In this document: positions 52,901 through 63,845 of the stretch, one piece after another
Position numbering within the stretch: position 1 is the first letter of the stretch
How the letters are laid out: each line of letters begins with the position of its first letter
Source: Meandrina meandrites
Lineage: Eukaryota; Cnidaria; Anthozoa; Scleractinia; Meandrinidae
Assembly (NCBI GenBank): GCA_963693305.1
Contig: OY855904.1
Coordinates: 33,015,742-33,079,741 of the forward strand
Direction of reading: 5' to 3'
Length of the DNA stretch: 64,000 nt
The notes under the pieces: model-generated
Databases searched by the model: none
What the model saw: the letters and a program-made list of their open reading frames with translations, nothing else
Told to the model about the DNA's origin: nothing
Program-made: the position numbers and the translations under genes

Positions 52901-53307
52901 ACAGATTGAAAATAGACTCCTAGGTTTCCGTAGTCCACTGCTTGTCCATTTTTGTTGCCAATTCTTATGTCAATTGCAAGCGCTTCCATAGTCAATTCTT
53001 TAGCAGTTGCGTATTTACTTTGATGGTAAGACATGTAAGCAACCTTTCTGTAAGTATTCGATACCATTACACGGTATCTGAATTTTATTGCCTCCAAAAC
53101 AATATGGTGATTCGTGCCATTGTTAAGCGTTGCATTATTCAGGAGAACCAAGCATTCCTTGAGTAACTTGATGGCTTTAATACCACGAACAGTATTGACA
53201 AGGAAAGTGGCAATAACTAGGCCGATCCCGGTGGCTAGTATGACTTCGAATTCATTTATGCTGTTCATAGTGTTGCTAAACGCCCTGAGAAAAATGCAAG
53301 GATTCAT
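49990..53307 (-). CDS. Membrane-anchored TPR-CHAT protein (1105 aa)
   Basis: Single open frame. Residues about 20-41 (FEVILATGIGLVIATFLVNT) form a membrane segment. From about residue 70 to 620 run 13-14 tetratricopeptide repeats of 40 residues, each like YGNLGTVFxSLGEYxKAKEYxEKALxIxKEIGDRxGEA. The C-terminal part (about 800-1100) is a CHAT domain: LIHFAAHGNAERGEIAL supplies the catalytic His and LVVLSCCHSASGQ the Cys, with VGIARAFLGSGARSVLVALW typical of the fold. CHAT domains are caspase/separase-like cysteine peptidases, and TPR arrays bind partners. The likely role is a sensor-protease in the immunity or cell-death class; substrate unknown. The stop codon overlaps a strong donor sequence (AAAAAAGTAAGT), so a further 3' exon is possible. 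Confidence 0.9.
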   Translation of the reverse strand: MNPCIFLRAFSNTMNSINEFEVILATGIGLVIATFLVNTVRGIKAIKLLKECLVLLNNATLNNGTNHHIVLEAIKFRYRVMVSNTYRKVAYMSYHQSKYATAKELTMEALAIDIRIGNKNGQAVDYGNLGVYFQSVGQYDKAKEYHEKALAIAIELCDRNEEAVIYGNLGIVYCALGEYDKAKIYHEKALAIRIEIGDKNGQAYDYGNLGVVFLSVAEYFKAEKFLEKALEIRIQIGDRKGEASSYGNPGAVFLSLGENVKAIEYFEKAILIQIEIGDRHGEATSYGNLGTVFEAVGQYSKAKEYQEKALVIAKEINDKSGEASSNGHLGKILLSVGEYAKAKQYFKKALTINMELGDRRSEASCYGELGTVFQSLGEHVKAKEYWEKALTIKKEIGDRLGEAADYGNLGVLFLSLGKYVRAQEYQEKSLAISKEIGDRNGEAATYENLGGLFSSLGEYAKAKEYYEKALTIRKEIGDRQGEATVYGNLGTLFYGCENVRAKEYYEKALVIRKEIGDRKGEAASYENIGDMFLVLGEHVKAQEYYEKSLSICKEIGNRAGEALSYFGLGTVCQVRGEYVSAEEYLEKALSMFKDIGDNIHAFRLYCNLVLVKLSQRRFPEAFSYLFQSIKMCEDLRYFLADNDQFNISFSDVHVFPYELLSQLMCSAGNPNEALYVVELGRARALADLMTTQYSVKMQISANPESWIGMENIMKKESNCTCLYISYSKQRIFLWILKTSRVIHFRQINVNEQIVHYGLIKNLDDVFSKSFRSFGILSEEECEDRYLHDTQSNLKSSREESPADMRLVEDDDGESQEPEPSLSLFYKMLIAPVVDLLKAREIIIVPDRALYKVPFAALPDESGKYLSETFRIRIVPSLTTLKLIQDSPADYHSQTGALIVGDPDVGQVLYKGRLEGLSRLPCAGREAEMIGRLLGVQPLLAEHATKQAVLQRIHSVSLIHFAAHGNAERGEIALAPQVTSNRIPEEEEYLLTMSDISQVQLRAKLVVLSCCHSASGQIRTEGVVGIARAFLGSGARSVLVALWAIEDTATEQFMCRFYEHLVRGESASESLHEAMKWMRFNGFSDVSQWAPFMLIGDNVTLAFGKK
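51450..53000 (-). repeat. 120-bp coding tandem repeat (TPR array)
   Basis: The DNA repeats every 120 nt in step with the TPR units; on the plus strand each unit shows TTCTCCTAGGTTTCCGTA-type text. One unit (near 51840) is one codon short. High nucleotide identity between units suggests recent unit duplication or gene conversion. Confidence 0.85.
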
Positions 53308-54903
53308 AGAAACATGATAGTACTAAACCATATGATTATTATATTTTTTTAACATCTAACTGATAGCCAGGGGTCCTCCTCTTCTTGTTCCTATAGGGCA
53401 AACTATTCCCCAGCCTCCCTCCCCCCCCTCCCCCATCCCGGCCGTGTTGCCAAGGTTTTATCAAAATAGTTTTAACTTTCCCGTCTTCGGTATTCTTTTA
53501 CAGCTAATCCGATTATGAGGCTGGAAAAAAGTTGACTATACGAATGAGTACAGCTTTTATTAAAATGATATCAAAATTTGTTGCCATGGCAACAAGTTAT
53601 AATTGCAATAATAACTTACATTGTTAAAAGTACTCGATGAAAGTTTCTATTTTTGACATAATATGTATCTTAAAATGATAAGACAAAAATATATCAAAAT
53701 CAGAAATTTTCACCGAGTAGGATTCGTCTCATATTTTGAATCAACGACTTTTTCCCTTCTTGCTCGCATGGTCCGCCATATTTAAATTTGATGCGGTGAT
53801 TTCGTGACAATCACTTTTACAGCGCGGGTCCTTGTTAAGTTATTAGCCTCGAAAGGTTAAATCAAAAGCACTTTAAGCCGTCTCGTGTCACTATTGTTTC
53901 AAAATTTTCGTGACACTAAGAACATTCTTTGATTTTTACGTAGATATGAAAACTATATCTGCTATATTCCACCACTGTAATCACTATAAATAGAGCTGAA
54001 CAGTAAATATCCTGTTAAAACCTGCACTATTATTGTACGCGTTGTAAACATAGATGTTAATTCATTTTCAACTACTTTCCCAAAATCCACCACATTCAAT
54101 AGTTTCGAAATAGTTCCACTCAAGATAACATGATATTTATCAAAGCACGCTATTCTTCTGAATAGGCAAAGAAAAGCTGTTATCCTGATACATCCTACAA
54201 TTATTAAAACTATACAAGAGACCACAAGACAAGACACTCCAAAGAGATTTTAGAGCTTCAATCATCCACTAAGAAAAGTTAAAACTGCTTTTCTCGCTCA
54301 CTCAAAGTTGCGGTATACTGTAGCGTAACATGCTCAACAACGACAACACAAAACTCTACAGGTCTATCCGAGATCCTGTTGATAGACGTTTCTGCTTTTC
54401 AAATCTTAGAGAACTCATCAAAAATAATTTCTCTCTTTCGGTTATACATTGCATTATGCGTTTCCAACTAACCTGGTGTATTTTGTTTTAAGCGTTCTCT
54501 TGTTGAGTTACAATAAATTTCATTGATTTCCAGTACAATCTTGTCGCAAAAGTTAGAATGTTATTTAAAGAACGTAAAGCAGGTAAAGCTGGTAAAGCTT
54601 ATCTGTATTTTACTTGATAGCTGCTGGCTGCAGTTCAAAGATATCCAAAATTGAAAAGCGGACAGCTAATTTAAAGAAAAAAATAGCCTTTTTATCCCAA
54701 ATACGTTACATGTAGTCCTCTTTAGAACTTCATTCATCCACTAATCAAAGGCCCTTTGGGCTGTCTCGTGTCAGTCAAAAAGGGATTAAAATATACTTTA
54801 TTTCATGATTGACACATTTTCTTTTGTTATTCAACAACCTTTATTTAACTTACAACCCGGTTGAATATTAACTAACTGAAAGTCCGGGGAGGGCTTGATA
54901 GTA
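53308..54903. other. Intergenic upstream of the TPR-CHAT gene
   Basis: AT-rich. The sequence CCCGTCTTCGGTATTCT near 53481-53502 recurs inverted near 62886-62905, and AATTTCTCTCTTTCGGTTATACATT near 54427 recurs near 62096, so dispersed repeats are present. No gene is seen. Confidence 0.45.
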
Positions 54904-55270
54904 GAGACCTTACGCAACAGGACGGCGACGCCGAGGACAACGCCTGGTGAAAAATGAATTTATATTTTACTCTAGAATCTCGCGATTATTCAGATGTATT
55001 CAGCGTATCTGTCGGTTTAAGAACTGGCTCAAGCTAAATGTGTAAAGAGAGCGTTGTACTTCAAAAAGAAAAATTAAAAATTTGCCGTCGTGGTTCACGT
55101 TGTCCAGAATACGCAGAATTGGGTCATTTTACGTTGTTGATTTGCAGAGAACGGCTAGGAAATGTACCAAGACTTCAAACGCACGTGCAGAGTTATTGTT
55201 CTGCTCATTAAACCTTTTGTTTGGTGACGTTCTCGTTGCCGTTGCCGTCGTAGTTTGCGTAAGCTCCCTA
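54904..55270. mobile_element. MITE with GGGAGCTTACGCAA-type inverted ends
   Basis: Left end GAGACCTTACGCAACAGGACGGCGACG and right end CGTTGCCGTCGTAGTTTGCGTAAGCTCCCT are imperfect inverses. The interior is non-coding. Confidence 0.7.
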
Positions 55271-55299
55271 ATGTAGCAGGGAAGAGCGGGGCTGATGAA

Positions 55300-56239
55300 T
55301 GAATTTATGAATATTAATGAGGGATTTATCTGTATAAATCCCTCGTTTGAGGGATTTATCTGTATAAATCCCTCGTTTCAGGGATTTATACAGATAAATG
55401 CGAGGGCTTTTATCTGCATAATTTATAAAACCTCTCATTAGCATTCTAATATTCTAGGTTCCGATTGATCTATTCCTGACAAAATAAAACTCTCTGGACA
55501 AATTAAACACTGCAATTCCAACATAAAAATTTTACTGCAACCTGATTCGAAATACTTAAAGCTATAGCAGTGGCAGCCCAAATATTTTTTTTAGTTTACT
55601 TTCCCTAAAAAGTTTAAGTCTTTGAAATAACAAAGTCTTCTTCCATTTCTAAATTCATTTCAATTCATGTCAATGGAATCATAAAAGATTAGCTAAGTTC
55701 GGTTGAATTTCCGTCATGCCGTTCTCAAATTTAATTGTCGCTGCACACTGCCTCAGTTAAAAATTCCTTCCTCTTGAGTTCAACAACAACGTGCATCTCA
55801 TTCTTGAAAAATTGAGAATCCTAAACGTTTCCTTACAACTTATCTGGTGTTCCGAGCAGCCCATGTTCCTGTCCTTGGTTCAACTCTTCATAATTTTTTT
55901 TAGCCGTTCCTGTCGAGGTTTCAATTTCTTCGTACGTTTACTACAACCATTAGACGCTGTACAAAACACGCTAAACCGCACCTTGCGAACAGCACACAGT
56001 GCAAAACAACCCATCAAAACAAGCTTGTGTTATTCAAATAAGGTTGCAATCACAATAAATCGCGAAATCCGTGGAAATGCACGATCGGGCTATTCTGAGA
56101 AAACCACACAATGGCAACAATAAAAAACAACAAAGACTACATTGTTTACGCTCGGAGCCAATGTACTACTAATTAGACAGCTTTTGTCCTCTTGGAAACG
56201 GGCTTTATATAATGATCCCTCATGAATAATATCATAAAA

Positions 56240-56271
<32 letters not shown>

Positions 56272-56300
56272 TCGGGATGTATATGGATTAATACCTCCGT
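55300..56300. repeat. Cluster of palindromes around GAGGGATTTATC
   Basis: GAGGGATTTATCTGTATAAATCCCTC is present twice in tandem (55320-55376) and followed by an inverted relative. At 56241-56290 a near-perfect palindrome of about 49 bp reads AATCCATATACATCCCTCGG and back. These may be terminal structures of one element of about 1 kb. No reading frame between them looks coding. Confidence 0.55.
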
Positions 56301-56489
56301 TCTCGGTATTTATCTCTTACTTACTAAATAGTTATTATAAAAGTAAATGTTTTGCTAGGACGCAAAAAGCTTGTATGTTATTTACGCTTGCAATATTTAC
56401 AGGGAGTTCATTAAAGACTTTCGCGCCACTAAAAAATAGGTGTTCTTAGAAAATTTACCATATCCGGAGATAGGGAAAGCAGAGACGGG

Positions 56490-57710
56490 GGAACATTTTG
56501 CTGGGATAATATTTAGTCTTCTTTTTCCATACGCGGGAAATAAAAATGGGGAACAGGCGGGAAAACAAAATGACAGAACACATATTATTTATGATTTTAC
56601 CAATAAAACGTCCGTCCTCTCTATTTCCGACGCAAACTGAACGCAAGAGGAATTGAGCGTTACTCGAAGCACTCGTCCCCCACTTCACCTCCTTGTGCCG
56701 ACGTTTTGCGCTGTTTTCCATTTCTTTTGTTATTTATTGCCCGTTTTTAACGATCAAAGAACAATATCAGAAAATAGAGTATTTCATACATGTTTCTTGT
56801 GACGAAAAAGCTGAAAATAGAAATGCCGATATGTTTGTAACGAACGTTTTACACTGCACATACCCAGGCAAATAGCATTCCCAAGGTAAATAACACCAAG
56901 GTAAACTCACCGCGGGAATACGTTACCGAGGCGTTTGCGGTCACACACTTAACACTTTACCATGCGAAATGCGAAAATGGGTAATTCGAGGGTGCTTGCT
57001 TAGCATCATCTCGCTTTTATTATTTATACTCTTTCGACAGTCCTCTACTGCTTTGTTATGTCAGTATTTCAGACAGCGAAGAAATAGAAGGCGAAGACTC
57101 CGTTTATATAAATCTCTTTGTTGGATTTTTCTAAACCTTGAGATGAAATCGAAATACATATAAGAAAACGCACTATAGATCTTCCTTGACTAGTGTTGTA
57201 TATAAACGCCAAATTTCCAACAACAAAAAAAATAGCATTTACTTACAAATCAGCAAGCCATCAAGCCATTATTATTATTATGATTCTAAGAAAGACCGCG
57301 TTTTTGCTGCCTTGAACCTGCAAAGTTGACCTCAGGAAATCTAAACCTCACGCCATCATATTTAATTTCAAATTTCTCTGTTTATTTTATTTGCTTATCT
57401 TTGAGGTTTGCCTCAAGATTGGTCATTTTATCTTGGGGTACTTGGAAAACCTACCTATTTGCCTCGGTAACTTTCATGGGCGATTCTTTTGTTCTTTTTC
57501 ACACCGCCATAAATTTACCTTGGGGGAACATTTTGCTGAGATAATTTTTAGTCTTTTTTTTCATAAGCGGGAAATAAAAATGGCGAACAGGCCATGAAAA
57601 TGACAAAACACCCGGGAAAACAAAATTACAAAGCACGCGGAAAAACAAAATGACAGAGCACATATTATTTATGATATTTACCAAAAAAACGTCCTCTCTA
57701 TTTGTGAATT
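56490..57710. repeat. Direct repeat pair about 1 kb apart
   Basis: The block GAACATTTTGCTGGGATAAT...CGGGAAATAAAAATGG...ACATATTATTTATGAT at 56490-56622 recurs at 57530-57705 with extra internal AAACAAAATGACA units. It is non-coding, possibly the ends of an unclassified element. Confidence 0.6.
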
Positions 57711-58036
57711 TCCCGAGGTAAAGAGCTCTTTTACCATGTTAAAAGGACGATGTGTAACCGCAACTATATAAATTTGACACACTACACTATTAACCTATTC
57801 CGTACTTGAAACCCTACACCGCTACACAGATCAAGCAATTTGTTCCAGTCAAATTTTGTTAATTACATTTTATGCAGTTACGAAAAAACTTTCCGTAAAG
57901 ATTCTCAAAATCCCGCTCCGGCTCTTTCTTGAAATTCCCGCTTACCGCTCCTGTTTTCAGCTCCCATCCCGGCCGAATATCACCACATCTTCTTATCTGG
58001 GTTACTTAGCGTGAGGTCTGTCCTTGACCTTGTTAA

Positions 58037-60390
58037 AGGGCAACTCTTGGGAAATTTACCCCGATTTTTTTTCTATAAGTTGTTTATAGCAACAGGAATC
58101 TTAAGAAGGTAAAATTTTAAAGATGTCGGCCAAAATGAATTTACTACGAATTTTCTTTTACGACAATTTGGCGGCCATTTTGAAAACGTTCGGATTTTGG
58201 TACGTCACGTGATGCTACGTCACAGGTGTGGAAGGCAGATTTGCTTTTGCATGCTTCTGATAAGAGGAAAACACGCCAAGCGTCCCTTCATAAATGAGAA
58301 TGACAAGGAGAGAAAGACCCTATGCTGTTCAATGATGTCCAAGATAAAAAAGGTAGTGCTTCAGTGCTTAAATATGAAAGGAAATAAACTTAAAAAGAGT
58401 AAATCATGTGTCGTGAAACGAAACAAATCCGTCAGATTGATCGGCCTTCTAAGGTCACCAAATGTACATAGCTTTATAATACGATGCATCCTCTCTTGCA
58501 CCATATCGTGATAAAGATGCCTTTTGTCTGGAGTAGATAGTAAATTGAAAAGGGTCTGCGAGTGCTGACTCCCATAATTTGTCAGAAATCTCTTCATTTA
58601 TGAGCAGGAATACTGAGCCTCTATATGTCCTATATGTAAGCGAAATCCACGCGTTCGGAAACAGACCGATATATTTTGATTGTGTTGTTGAGAAATTTGT
58701 AGCCACCCTCAGATTTCTCCTGCTGTTAATTGGCAAAATAGAAAGCAATTCCCACCAGCAAATGTAGTGTTTCTTTGAAGTATATGCCTTCGAAAGGCGC
58801 GCGTGATTTGCGTGCAGGTCAGTACTGCGCAATAAGAAGCCACTACCCCGCGCGCTAGCAGAGGCGCTCTCGCGGGATATAAAATTATACGAAGAAATGG
58901 GGAATCAAATATAAAACAATATCCGGATAACTAAGAGAAGAAGTGTTGCGTGAAGTACTTATTCTGTGATTCCTTTTGAGAAACAATTGTTGTAAATTAG
59001 GCAACCTGGGGTGTAGCATAAAACCCGGGTATGAAAGCGTGTCACGCTCTTTCCCTTCACCCTCCCTAGCCTGACCACGAAACAGTTTCGTGTGCAGATT
59101 CGAGCAGATGTCAGTTGACGAGATAACTAAAGGAAAACATGCCAAATGTTGTAAGACACGAAGAGCGCAACGACCATTTCAAATGCAAACCATGAATTAA
59201 AACGCAAGCAAACGCGAAAGTAATAAGGAGCCAAACGCAGCACAATTTTCGATTTTCGTGGGGGTTCTTTTCGCAAAAAAATAAGAAATTGCAAAATAAA
59301 AACACGACAACTTAATTATACCAATAAATATAAAATCACGCAGGGTCGTGTAATAGTCCCGGTGGCAGTAATCAGTTTACAAAATCATTCTCAGTACAGT
59401 TTTACGCATACAAGCGCGAACAACCTTGAACAAAGTTTCCTCGAGGCAAGTTGTTTCAACTACAGAAAGCGCAAACTCCCTTCTCCCAACAAAAGAAGTG
59501 AAGAGACCCAGCAGAGTTTTGTCCACATTTAACTGCAAGCCTGTGTATGTTCTAGATAAAATCTGCCGCAGAATGTCGGATAGTCTAGTTTCGGTAGCTG
59601 GCATTTCGCCGGCAGAATTCTTCGTTTTCGAGCAGAATTTAAAAAAATAGGTAACACAAAAGAGACAAAGAATTTAACTTGCGTTTCTGTATTTGCAAGC
59701 TTTCAAACGCACAAGATAGATAGTGTACATTAGGCTGAAGCTCAAAAGGTCAAAACCTATTGTGATAAACATGAGCAAAAATATTTGAAGACCGAATATA
59801 AACAACAAAATGCAGCAAACAGTTTGGCTGTATAAAAGCATGTTTAATTAAGCTTCTCGCGTACATGCAAATAATAACAAGGCTTTTCAGGTTTGACTTA
59901 GCTCACAAACAACTGGCCGAGGTAATAGAGAAAGAAACTGTACATTTAGGACTTCAATTCACTCACCATTCGTCGCCGTCGGCGGTGAGGAGGTTCGATA
60001 TTTTACTCCCTTTCTCTGTCTCGCTGTTTTTCCCTGGAGGCTCAAAACGCCAGGGTTGAAATACCATAGAAGGTTCTTAATTATCCCCTGACATATCCCC
60101 TCCTATAGCTCTCTAAAAATCAGTGGAGTCGCTAGCAGAAGTTGAGCTCTCACTGCAAGAATTTGAGTCAGCCATGTTCGTGACTTGTTGCGGTTCCACA
60201 CCTGTGACGTATCACATCTCGTGATCATAATCGAAGCATCCATGGCGAAATGTCACGTAAAATACGAAGTTTTACGTTAAAATTAACCGGTAAAAAAAGC
60301 TTCTGAATTCAATTTTTTTGCTTCCTGTGTAATTTTGGAAACATTCGGAAGCTTTTACTGAAATATAGTTCTCTAGCCAAGAGTTGCCCT
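58037..60390. mobile_element. 2.35-kb element with 14-bp inverted ends and TTAA duplication
   Basis: AGGGCAACTCTTGG at 58037 and its reverse complement ending at 60390 are flanked on both sides by TTAA (58033-58036, 60391-60394). A subterminal inverted pair of 20 nt (58213-58232 and 60195-60214) differs at one base. TTAA duplications are typical of piggyBac, but the terminal bases do not begin CCC as piggyBac ends usually do. The interior has only short frames on both strands, the longest about 125 codons at 58455-58832 minus, none with a transposase motif I can name. It is either a non-autonomous derivative or an unfamiliar family. Confidence 0.75.
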
Positions 60391-60527
60391 TTAACTTTTG
60401 AGATGTTTGTAAGATAAGTCAAGCTTAAGGCTTTTTTTAGCCCCCTAACGCAGGTGACTTAAAATGATTTTATCTCGGCGTACTGATAAACATTTCTCGA
60501 TGATCACCAATTCTACTGGCAAGAAGC

Positions 60528-61077
60528 ATGCCATCGCCTCAGTCTCCAGTTGCAAGTGATGTCGAAGTACTTGCTACGGCAAACACAAAACGAAAAAACC
60601 TCGCGTTAAGTCTGCTGACAGGACTGAGAAAGAAACGCACGAACTTCTTGAAGCGTGGGCCCCCAAATTCAGTAAGCTGTGGGGAGTTTCACAAAGAAAA
60701 AAATAAAAATCTGGAACGATATCTATTCTTCGTATAAAGAAAGGTGTCCAGAAAGTCTGAGAATGCTACAGCAGGTGAAGAAACGACAGCAGAATCTAGA
60801 GTACGAGTTCAAGCAGCGATCTCGCTCGACTGGAGAAGATGGAATTCAGAAAATTAAAGAAGGCTTCCCCTATTTCAACATCCTGAGTAAAGAAAGGCGA
60901 GAAAGTACGACTCCAGACTGGTATGCAGAGTTCTTTTATTGAAATGTGTGAAAAGAGTATGGAACAGGAGAACACAAGATTTGAACGATCAGCTGAAATG
61001 TTACGTGACGCCCAGAGCAGGCAAATGGAACAAACAAACGCCATAGTTGACATTTTTAAAGATTTAGCATCAAAATA
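60528..61077 (+). pseudogene. Harbinger Myb/SANT-like accessory gene, frameshifted
   Basis: Coding sequence is spread over three frames. MPSPQSPVASDVEVLATAN begins it; a frame change in an A run near 60590 leads to THELLEAWAPKFSKLWGVSQ; another A-run change near 60700 leads to KIWNDIYSSYKERCPES, LEYEFKQRSRSTGEDG and GFPYFNIL. A final piece reads MEQENTRFERSAEMLRDAQS to DIFKDLASK and a stop. The Trp spacing and the FPYF ending fit the Myb/SANT-like DNA-binding protein carried by PIF/Harbinger transposons. The gene is dead in this copy unless the A-runs are sequencing errors. Confidence 0.65.
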
Positions 61078-61139
61078 ATTGTCTTTATCTAATCGTTTAT
61101 CTTCTGTTATTGAAACGATACATACAACTGTTGTGCAAA

Positions 61140-61440
61140 ACTCACGTAGCAATCATAGTCTTTTTTAGGATGCTCGTTTTTTGTCCAACCTTTTTCAACG
61201 CAATTCTCCAATGAACTTTCAACATGCCAAATGCTCGTTCCCGCACTACAGATCGTAGCGCACCGAACTTTAGGTTTTAAACTTTCTCTGCTCCTGAGTC
61301 AGGCGTCCTCTGTCCGGGTAGGGTTTCACTAGCCAGTTCGTTTGTGAATAGGCACTGTCGCCAGCTAAAAGGGGCCTTATTTCTGTTCCATTTATATTGC
61401 CTGTTGGACCACTAAGAATTTGCGTTCGCTGCAAGTTCAT
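61140..61440 (-). pseudogene. PIF/Harbinger DDE transposase C-terminal fragment
   Basis: Minus-strand text reads LLAGDSAYSQTNWLVKPYPD, RGRLTQEQRKFKT, then after a frame change RSVVRERAFGMLKVHWRIAL. This is the GDsaYpl...NWL..PY and ERaFG.LK.RWRiL signature of DDE_Tnp_4 nucleases. The N-terminal part with the first Asp is missing. It faces the Myb-like gene tail to tail, the usual Harbinger pairing. Confidence 0.72.
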
Positions 61441-61738
61441 AAATCAAACACTCTCTCCTAATTGTCTCAACCATTCCATTTAAAAAAATGTACAAAAATT
61501 TCACCTAATAAAACTGCTCAAATTTAATACATCTCTTTCACTGCTTTACATTGTACGCTGCGATTTTCCCTTAAATTAAAGTTCAATTCTGTTCAACTAA
61601 AAAGCCATTTATAATAAACACTCCCAACCGACAAGCGATTACAATGAACCAGCAGAAAAGCAAAAAACTTTCAATGCAGCAATATTTTTGAACTCCTACT
61701 TATAAACAAAAATTATTTGTTCTTTCACAACACGCGGC

Positions 61739-61900
61739 GGCCTCACAAAGCAAATCTTGACATGGCGGGAAAAATATTGACATGGCGGGAAAATTCCGCG
61801 GCCTCACAAAGCAAACGCGCATGGAATGCACCGTGGAATGTACCTTCTCCCCACCGCATATTCTCGTGTCGTCATGACAACGTCATGACGACACGAGACA
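61739..61900. repeat. Short direct repeats and a 38-bp palindrome
   Basis: CGGCCTCACAAAGCAAA occurs at 61739 and 61799, and GACATGGCGGGAAAA twice between them. TCTCGTGTCGTCATGACAAC followed by its inverse forms a near-perfect palindrome at 61861-61898. Confidence 0.7.
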
Positions 61901-62395
61901 AAAAGGCTGTTGTTGTCGCTCTATAAAAGTTGTGTTATATTGTAGCGTGAAATTCACAACAAGATATATGAACCTACATGTAGTACCTCTTGACTCAGGT
62001 CAATCTTCGGGGTCAAAAAATATAAACATAATGTTAATTGTTTGCGTTTTAGATAGACATTTCGGCTATTCAATCCTAAGAAATCTCATCAAATATAATT
62101 TCTCTCTTTCGGTCATACATTATATTAGTAGTTTCTAAACAGTCTTGTTCTTTGGCTATTTCAATTTAACGAGAAATAAAATGCAAACAGCGGCAACAAA
62201 CATAACACATGATCATGAACTACGCATGGTTTGAAAAAATGATCTAAAATTTACTTGACGTTTCGCATGCTACAGCACGCATCTTCAGAAGGGACGATTA
62301 CAAAAAAAAAACAATTAAAAAATAATGAAAACAAAAGGTGAGAGCTAATACAGCCACAGCCCCCTACGACTCCCCTATATCAAGTATTTTGGTAT

Positions 62396-62738
62396 GTGCC
62401 GCCCCAAAGGGTATGGTTTTTGAGCCGTTTTGGTCTGAAAACGGGTATAGATTTTGAACATTTTGGTCTGAAATTGGGTATGGTAATCGGGGGAACGTTC
62501 ACGAAAGCTTATAAACTTATTTTTCTTCCCAGCAACCGGGGCGAGTAACTGGTGAGAGAGAAAGAGAAATAGATAAAATATATCATTCCAGCTAAATTTT
62601 ACCTATTCATCTTTGTTACGTTGACTTCCGTTCAGCACTGATGCATATGCTATGCAAGGTCAGGTCTGAAAACGGGTGTGGAAAATGGCATTTTTTGGTC
62701 TGAAATTGGGGTCTGGATTTGGAGATGCGGGCGGCACA
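62396..62738. mobile_element. MITE with GTGCCGCCC ends
   Basis: Left GTGCCGCCCCAAAGGGTATGG and right GATGCGGGCGGCAC are inverted at their tips. The interior repeats TTTTGGTCTGAAA followed by CGGG or TTGGG four times. Confidence 0.6.
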
Positions 62739-63414
62739 CCCCCACCAAAAATTCCAAGGAGAACGTCAAGGTGACACGAGACAAAAAGGGTACCTTTTAC
62801 CTCCTTTGACGTTGCCATAGCAAAGAATTTTGATATCAAAAACAATTATTTCTCAACATTTAATACTGGTGTAGCTGCGATAGAATACCGAAGACGGGAA
62901 TGTTTAACCATTACTAGCCCCTCTCTTATTTGAGGCATTTAAAGTAACTTTTAAAGTACTTCTTTGTTATTTGCGTCATTACGCTCGCTGCTGCTCTTTA
63001 CGGAAAGCGCTGCGAGACCGCCGACATTAGAAATAAGACAACTGAAGAGAAACAACCATTTTTCTTGGTCTGTTATAATTCGTCGTCCCAAATTCAGGAT
63101 ACGAAAGAACAAAAGGCTACAATTTCTCTTCATTTCATTAAGTACTTTGTGCGATTTGATCGATTGCGCCGTTTCGTTATTAAGCCAGGCATGACATAAG
63201 TTCACATAACATGAGTTGAATAGCTCTCTATCATCTCTAGCGCATACGTACTGACGGAATCTGCTATTTCCACTAGCCCGTTATTTTATAGCTGTTATGA
63301 TAATAAAATACACCGTATACATTCTAAACTTGTAAAGATGGAGACCAAATAGAGTTGTACTTACCGACGGCGATGCTCGCTTTTGAAACTGAAACTGCTT
63401 AACTCAGGATGACA

Positions 63415-63600
63415 CTCGGGTCTTCCCCAAAATTCCGAGACATCCGATCATATTACTTCATGCATGTCAGACTTTTAACATGTTTCCCAAGATTTCGAGA
63501 CATCAGATCATGTAACGTTATGCGCATCTCAGATATTTTAATAAAACATTTCTCAAGATTTTGAGACGGACAGCAAATAACGCGTTATGCATGTTAGACT
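63415..63600. repeat. Degenerate tandem repeat, about 70 bp unit, three copies
   Basis: Each unit contains CCAAAATTCCGAGACATC, then a GATCAT or similar word, ATGCATGTCAGAC or ATGCGCATCTCAGA, and a T/A-rich spacer. Confidence 0.55.
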
Positions 63601-63648
63601 ATCTACATCAAGGATGACAGTTGATAAGAGTTGACTCTCGTGAGAGGT

Positions 63649-63845
63649 GAGGCCCTATTAGGGGTTTTAGGGATATGGGATATTTGGGGAAAAAAATAAC
63701 GGGATACGGGATATTTAAACAAGAGATTCGGGGATATCGAACATGAAAGTTGTATATACAAACCACCGCAATTAACCGGATACGGGATATTAAGGCCAAA
63801 AATTAATGGGATACGGGATACTCAGACCACCCCTAATGGGGCCTC
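63649..63845. mobile_element. MITE with GAGGCCC inverted ends
   Basis: GAGGCCCTATTAGGGGT on the left is inverted as ACCCCTAATGGGGCCTC on the right. The interior repeats GGGATACGGGATATT four times. Confidence 0.7.

Noticed and set aside
58361..58832. Two minus-strand frames in the TTAA element as a transposase
   Set aside because: No DDE-type acidic residues, zinc finger or other transposase signature is recognisable; left as unknown interior.
59800..60390. A domesticated host gene starting with an acidic MADSNSCSESSTSASD peptide on the minus strand
   Set aside because: The frame stops after 20 residues and the following segments are broken; not enough to call a gene.
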